A DNA stretch of 64,000 nt from Sipunculus nudus (Eukaryota > Annelida > Sipuncula > Golfingiida > Sipunculidae), in assembly GCA_026874595.1 (NCBI GenBank), contig CM049306.1, positions 2,062,019 through 2,126,018 of the forward strand, written 5' to 3'. Numbering within the stretch: the stretch's first letter is position 1; the number at the start of each line of letters is the position of its first letter. Made by a program: the position numbers and the translations under genes. The notes beneath the pieces are model-generated. The model did no database searches. It saw only the letters and a program-made list of their open reading frames with translations, and was not told the origin of the DNA. Positions 60,996 through 64,000 of this stretch are shown one piece after another.

Positions 60996-62611
60996 TTGTG
61001 AGCCAAAGCATCTATACCGGACGAGAGGGGGTCGTGATACAGGCTGTTGTAACGTGGTAGTTGCGCTGTCATCATTGAAGCAAACCGGTCAATGGTGTGA
61101 GGCCCCCACATTAAGTCTAGAAAACGGAATAAACGTGTGTTTAGTTTCCATTCGTACGGAGACAAATTTCGGCTCAACATATCGGCGTGGTGGATCTGAT
61201 TTCCAGCGAGATATTTCGCCTGTAGATCTATGTCCCATGTATGTGCCTCTAGCCAAACTCTTTGAACTAAGTCCCCTAATTCCTGACTTGGACTGTATAA
61301 ACGGTTGACACATGCAACCGTCGTCACATTGTCGCTCAAGATTTGAACAGATTTCCCCTGGAGTTCGGGTCCAAATGACCTCAGAGCCAGCCCTACGGCA
61401 AGAAGCTCCCTGTAGTTGGAAGGCATGTGGGCGACCCGAGTATTCCATTGTCCTGAAGCTTCAACACTTAATGCCTCAATACAAGCGCCCCAACCAAAAC
61501 TACTTGCATCCGTAGCAACCTGAATATCTATAGGTTTAACTCGTATGGGGGCACCCTTCCAATTATCAATAGCCTCTCGCCACCAAGTGAACTCCTTGAC
61601 AATACACGGGTTCAAAACGATTATACCGTCCCAAGAAACTCTTTGGGCTATACCCCGATAAATATTTCTCAACAAAAGTTTTGCAGGCAGAATGGCCTTT
61701 GTCATTGACACACATTGACCTGCAATGCATGCAAGTTTCCTAGCCGAGGCAGTGCCTTTATTCAAGCTGCGCCTAATATCCCTTTTAAGACGCCGGATAC
61801 GCTGCTTGGTGACCTGAATATACGGAATGCCTCCATGATGGGCAGTGTTAATTACAAAACCCAAGTAGGTACAACAAGTGGACGGGGTCAGTACACTTTT
61901 GTCAAAATTAATTGTCCAACCTAAATCAAGTAGTGTGTGTACAAAGAGATCAATGTGGTCAGTGGCAGTATGACTCTTTAACATCAATACAAAATCATCT
62001 ACATATAAAACCAATCTGACACCATGTTCACGTAAATATTGTACAACGGGACGGAGAATCTTGTAAAAATAATAAGGGCTACAAGCTAATCCCTGTGATA
62101 AGGCTGTAAAGACAAATGACTGTCCTCGCCATTCAAATCCCAAGTACCTTTGAAAATCGGCATGTACACCAACGTGATAAAACCCATCTTTAAGATCTGC
62201 AGTAACTAACAAGTCATTGTGCTCTATTTGTTCTGACACTGTATCAATACCTTCTGACCGGAACTTAGGAACAACAATATTTTGATTTAACACTCGGAGG
62301 TCTATGATTAACCGGTACTCCCCACCTTTTTTAGGTACACATTTTAATGGTGATATACACAATGGGTACTCACCAACATGACATTTTCGTATTACACCCT
62401 GGCCAAGTTACACAAGTAATTTAGCATCAACTAACCTTCTTTCTGACTCTGACAAAGAGTAATTTTGTAACCTAAAACCAAACTGGGCCTCCTTGAAGAC
62501 TAAAGGTACACCATTAGTTACCCAATCCAATATGTTCTCACTGGCATTAATGTTTATCCAAGCATCTGCATGTCGAGCCAGGGGATTCACATATATATGA
62601 ATGATAAAACC
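60728..62611 (-). pseudogene. DIRS-like pol (reverse transcriptase-RNase H), interrupted by one stop
   Basis: One continuous frame except for TAA at 62410-62408, which separates a 5' part (from 62611, no ATG) from the main part. Both sides read as one RT protein: ERRLVDAKLLV before the stop, LGQGVIRKC after it. Counting from 62362: RT core with KKGGEYRLIIDLR (11-23), LSQGLACSP (88-95) and YVDD (120-123). RNase H has ATDAS (283-287), NYRELLA (316-322), LSDN (342-345) and HHADMLSR (391-398). An NPPF-containing C-terminal domain (465-468) is typical of DIRS pol. Start mechanism is unclear: gag ends at 62707 in another frame, leaving about 95 bases before this frame opens. Confidence 0.85.
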
Positions 62612-62706
62612 TTACATGCAAAAGAAACAAAAACATGCAAAATCATGTCGAAACACTGAATAGACCAATCACAGTACACAGTTCACTTTCATCCCAAAAA
62701 GTGGAG

Positions 62707-63771
62707 CTAGTCCATAGGATTGTCCGGCCCGTCAGGACATCCACTCCGACCACGGTTGAATGGAAAACCTCTGTTGCTAGTGAATGAGCGGAATACATCA
62801 GATGACTGTTGTCTGTCACCGAAGCCACGTCCGCCTCCACGGCCGAAACCACCTGAACGACGCCAACCCTGGCCACGGCACTGTGATTGTTGGTGCTGCT
62901 CCCTAGCGGCGGATATTGCAACACAATTACGCAAGGTATCAAATGAAGCTGCAGGGAAGGCACCCGTGTGAAGCTGCATACAACGATAAACGCCAGCTGT
63001 TTCTGGACCTAAGTTTCCCTGCACCAAAAGTAGAGCATACTCCTCTTGCAAATAACGTAATGCTGCAAACGATATTACAAATATGTCCTGTAAATCACCT
63101 TCACTCACGGAACCAGATTCTAGTTCTGATATCACCTTCAATAATGTCTCAAAATGTTTACCAGTTCTAGAAATGATACTGAATACTGGCTGATCTGCTC
63201 TCTGTATACTTGTTCTACCCGAGTCACCAAGTCTCAAATCATTTGGAAGTCTAGTACGGCGTACCCCATCTTCAATAGTTCTATATTCATTCTGTAGGAA
63301 CTTGGTATCAAAACGTGAGTAACCGAGGGCGCCCTGAACACTTGATGAACCTCCGGCAGGATTATATCTAGGGCGAACAACGTTACTGCCCATGTGACAG
63401 TTGGCACCGGCAACATTTGCGGGATTTTCTACACTGGGGTTGTGGTACTCACCCACGGTTTCTGGCATATAACGCCGCTGATCACGCAAGTTTGACCGAC
63501 CGTTTTCATGCGACAAATCAGGCTGAGGGTCACTGGGTGCATTCGCAGACAGATTTCCTGTGTAACTGTTTGATATGGCGCCAGAAACGCTGCCGGCCGG
63601 AGCGTTGTTTAGAGTATTATCCTCCTGGGCACGTGATTCCTGACCAATGCTCCGTTCAATTATATTTACCCGAGACGATAACTGTCCAACTGACACATTT
63701 AGACTCTTTAAACCAACTAATATTTTGTCCAATGTAGCATTTTCCTCCAATTCGTTTGGCTGATTCGCCAT
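62707..63771 (-). CDS. DIRS-like gag protein
   Basis: 354 residues from the ATG at 63771 to a TAG at 62709-62707. The frame is open upstream to 63840 without a better ATG. The N-terminal region contains a heptad-like stretch (LDKILVGLKSLNVSVGQLSS) suggestive of a coiled coil. A Ser/Asn/Pro-rich middle follows, then a helical region, then a C-terminal Gly/Arg-rich tail (SGGFGRGGGRGFG) probably for nucleic-acid binding. There is no zinc knuckle. Its role as gag is inferred from position upstream of RT and from the RGG tail. Confidence 0.7.
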   Translation of the reverse strand: MANQPNELEENATLDKILVGLKSLNVSVGQLSSRVNIIERSIGQESRAQEDNTLNNAPAGSVSGAISNSYTGNLSANAPSDPQPDLSHENGRSNLRDQRRYMPETVGEYHNPSVENPANVAGANCHMGSNVVRPRYNPAGGSSSVQGALGYSRFDTKFLQNEYRTIEDGVRRTRLPNDLRLGDSGRTSIQRADQPVFSIISRTGKHFETLLKVISELESGSVSEGDLQDIFVISFAALRYLQEEYALLLVQGNLGPETAGVYRCMQLHTGAFPAASFDTLRNCVAISAAREQHQQSQCRGQGWRRSGGFGRGGGRGFGDRQQSSDVFRSFTSNRGFPFNRGRSGCPDGPDNPMD

Positions 63772-63812
63772 ATCCCACCGCGGCGGATGACACCAAGCGG
63801 AGAATGAATAGA

Positions 63813-63844
63813 ATGGGTGGCGATATATAGATGTCGCCACCCAT
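63813..63844. repeat. 11-bp stem hairpin near the DIRS 5' end
   Basis: ATGGGTGGCGA (63813-63823) and TCGCCACCCAT (63834-63844) form a perfect 11-bp stem with a 10-base loop. It lies just upstream of the gag start on the minus strand, in the leader of the element. Confidence 0.85.
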
Positions 63845-63886
63845 GGCAGGGACCTGACAGTAAAAATTGTTTCGGGTGATTAACAA

Positions 63887-64000
63887 TTATAATGCTAGCT
63901 GGTATTAATGATGAGTTTTGTTTACAGACATGGGACAATCATTTTACTAATGCAGGTCCTGTCTACATTTATAATGTGAGCTGGTATTAATGATGAGTTT
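63887..64000 (+). repeat. 79/82-bp minisatellite, continuation after the DIRS element
   Basis: It resumes in mid-unit with TATAATGCTAGCTGGTATTA, then GATGAGTTTTGTTTACAG and ACATGGGACAATCATTTTAC. It runs to the window edge. Confidence 0.95.

Larger units (their letters stand above)
59646..63886 (-). mobile_element. DIRS-like tyrosine-recombinase retrotransposon (4.2 kb)
   Basis: Inserted in the 79/82-bp array. Minus-strand order is gag, RT-RNase H with a C-terminal NPPF domain, and tyrosine recombinase, the DIRS arrangement. There is no clear target duplication, as expected for recombinase-mediated insertion. The outer edges show weak inverted similarity: TTGTTTCGGGTGATTAACAA at the right and, reverse-complemented, TTGTTTAGGTGTGATATAA at the left. 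Boundaries are good to a few bases only because repeat and element share short AT words. pol has an in-frame stop, so this copy is probably inactive. Confidence 0.85.

Overview
The window is eukaryotic nuclear DNA, most likely from a bivalve or related mollusc (inference). It has two split genes with GT-AG introns, AT-rich non-coding sequence, several transposon families, and an extreme load of minisatellites. Adding the array intervals listed here gives about 24-25 kb of tandem repeat, or about 38 % of the window. The mollusc assignment rests on the dispersed repeats: hairpin-headed elements with a GGTGGCGCCACC palindrome, a TAGCTCAGCTGACT hairpin, and diffuse AGGTCA-rich repeats. No species can be named from the sequence alone.

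Genes. (1) SFR1 (SWI5-SFR1 recombination mediator subunit) lies on the minus strand in two recognised coding exons (9483-9031 and 5718-5539). A probable two-codon first exon lies at 17261-17256 under an ETS/YY1-type promoter. (2) NCAPH (condensin I kleisin subunit) lies on the plus strand. Ten exons between 28247 and 56976 are joined here with matching splice phases and encode about 402 residues, the N-terminal half or slightly more. The rest lies past the right edge. The two genes are divergent, so 17.2-28.2 kb is the intergenic region holding both 5' ends.

Layout. 1-1.4 kb: partial hAT-like element, inverted relative to a complete copy at 18.85-20.90 kb; the two bracket SFR1. 1.6-4.8 kb: 26-bp minisatellite. 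4.9-9.5 kb: SFR1 exons and a repeat-rich intron. 9.5-13.6 kb: 38-bp minisatellite in the SFR1 5' intron. 15.0-16.6 kb: AT-rich candidate transposon. 17.2-18.4 kb: promoter region. 18.9-28 kb: hAT element, a 4.7-kb foldback-like element with palindrome-studded arms, and a 278-bp-unit tandem element. 28.2-57 kb: NCAPH exons separated by introns full of arrays, including a 12.2-kb 45-bp minisatellite with higher-order structure. 57.3-64 kb: 79/82-bp minisatellite split by a DIRS-like tyrosine-recombinase retrotransposon on the minus strand (gag, RT-RNase H, recombinase), whose pol frame carries an in-frame stop.

The most unusual theme is in NCAPH. Several arrays start at, copy, or abut authentic splice sites. 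The exon 1 donor is amplified into about eight tandem copies, the exon 3 acceptor into four, and the exon 10 acceptor is duplicated in frame. Other arrays carry splice-site-like units. This suggests minisatellite birth at exon-intron junctions, giving dense decoy splice sites in an essential gene.
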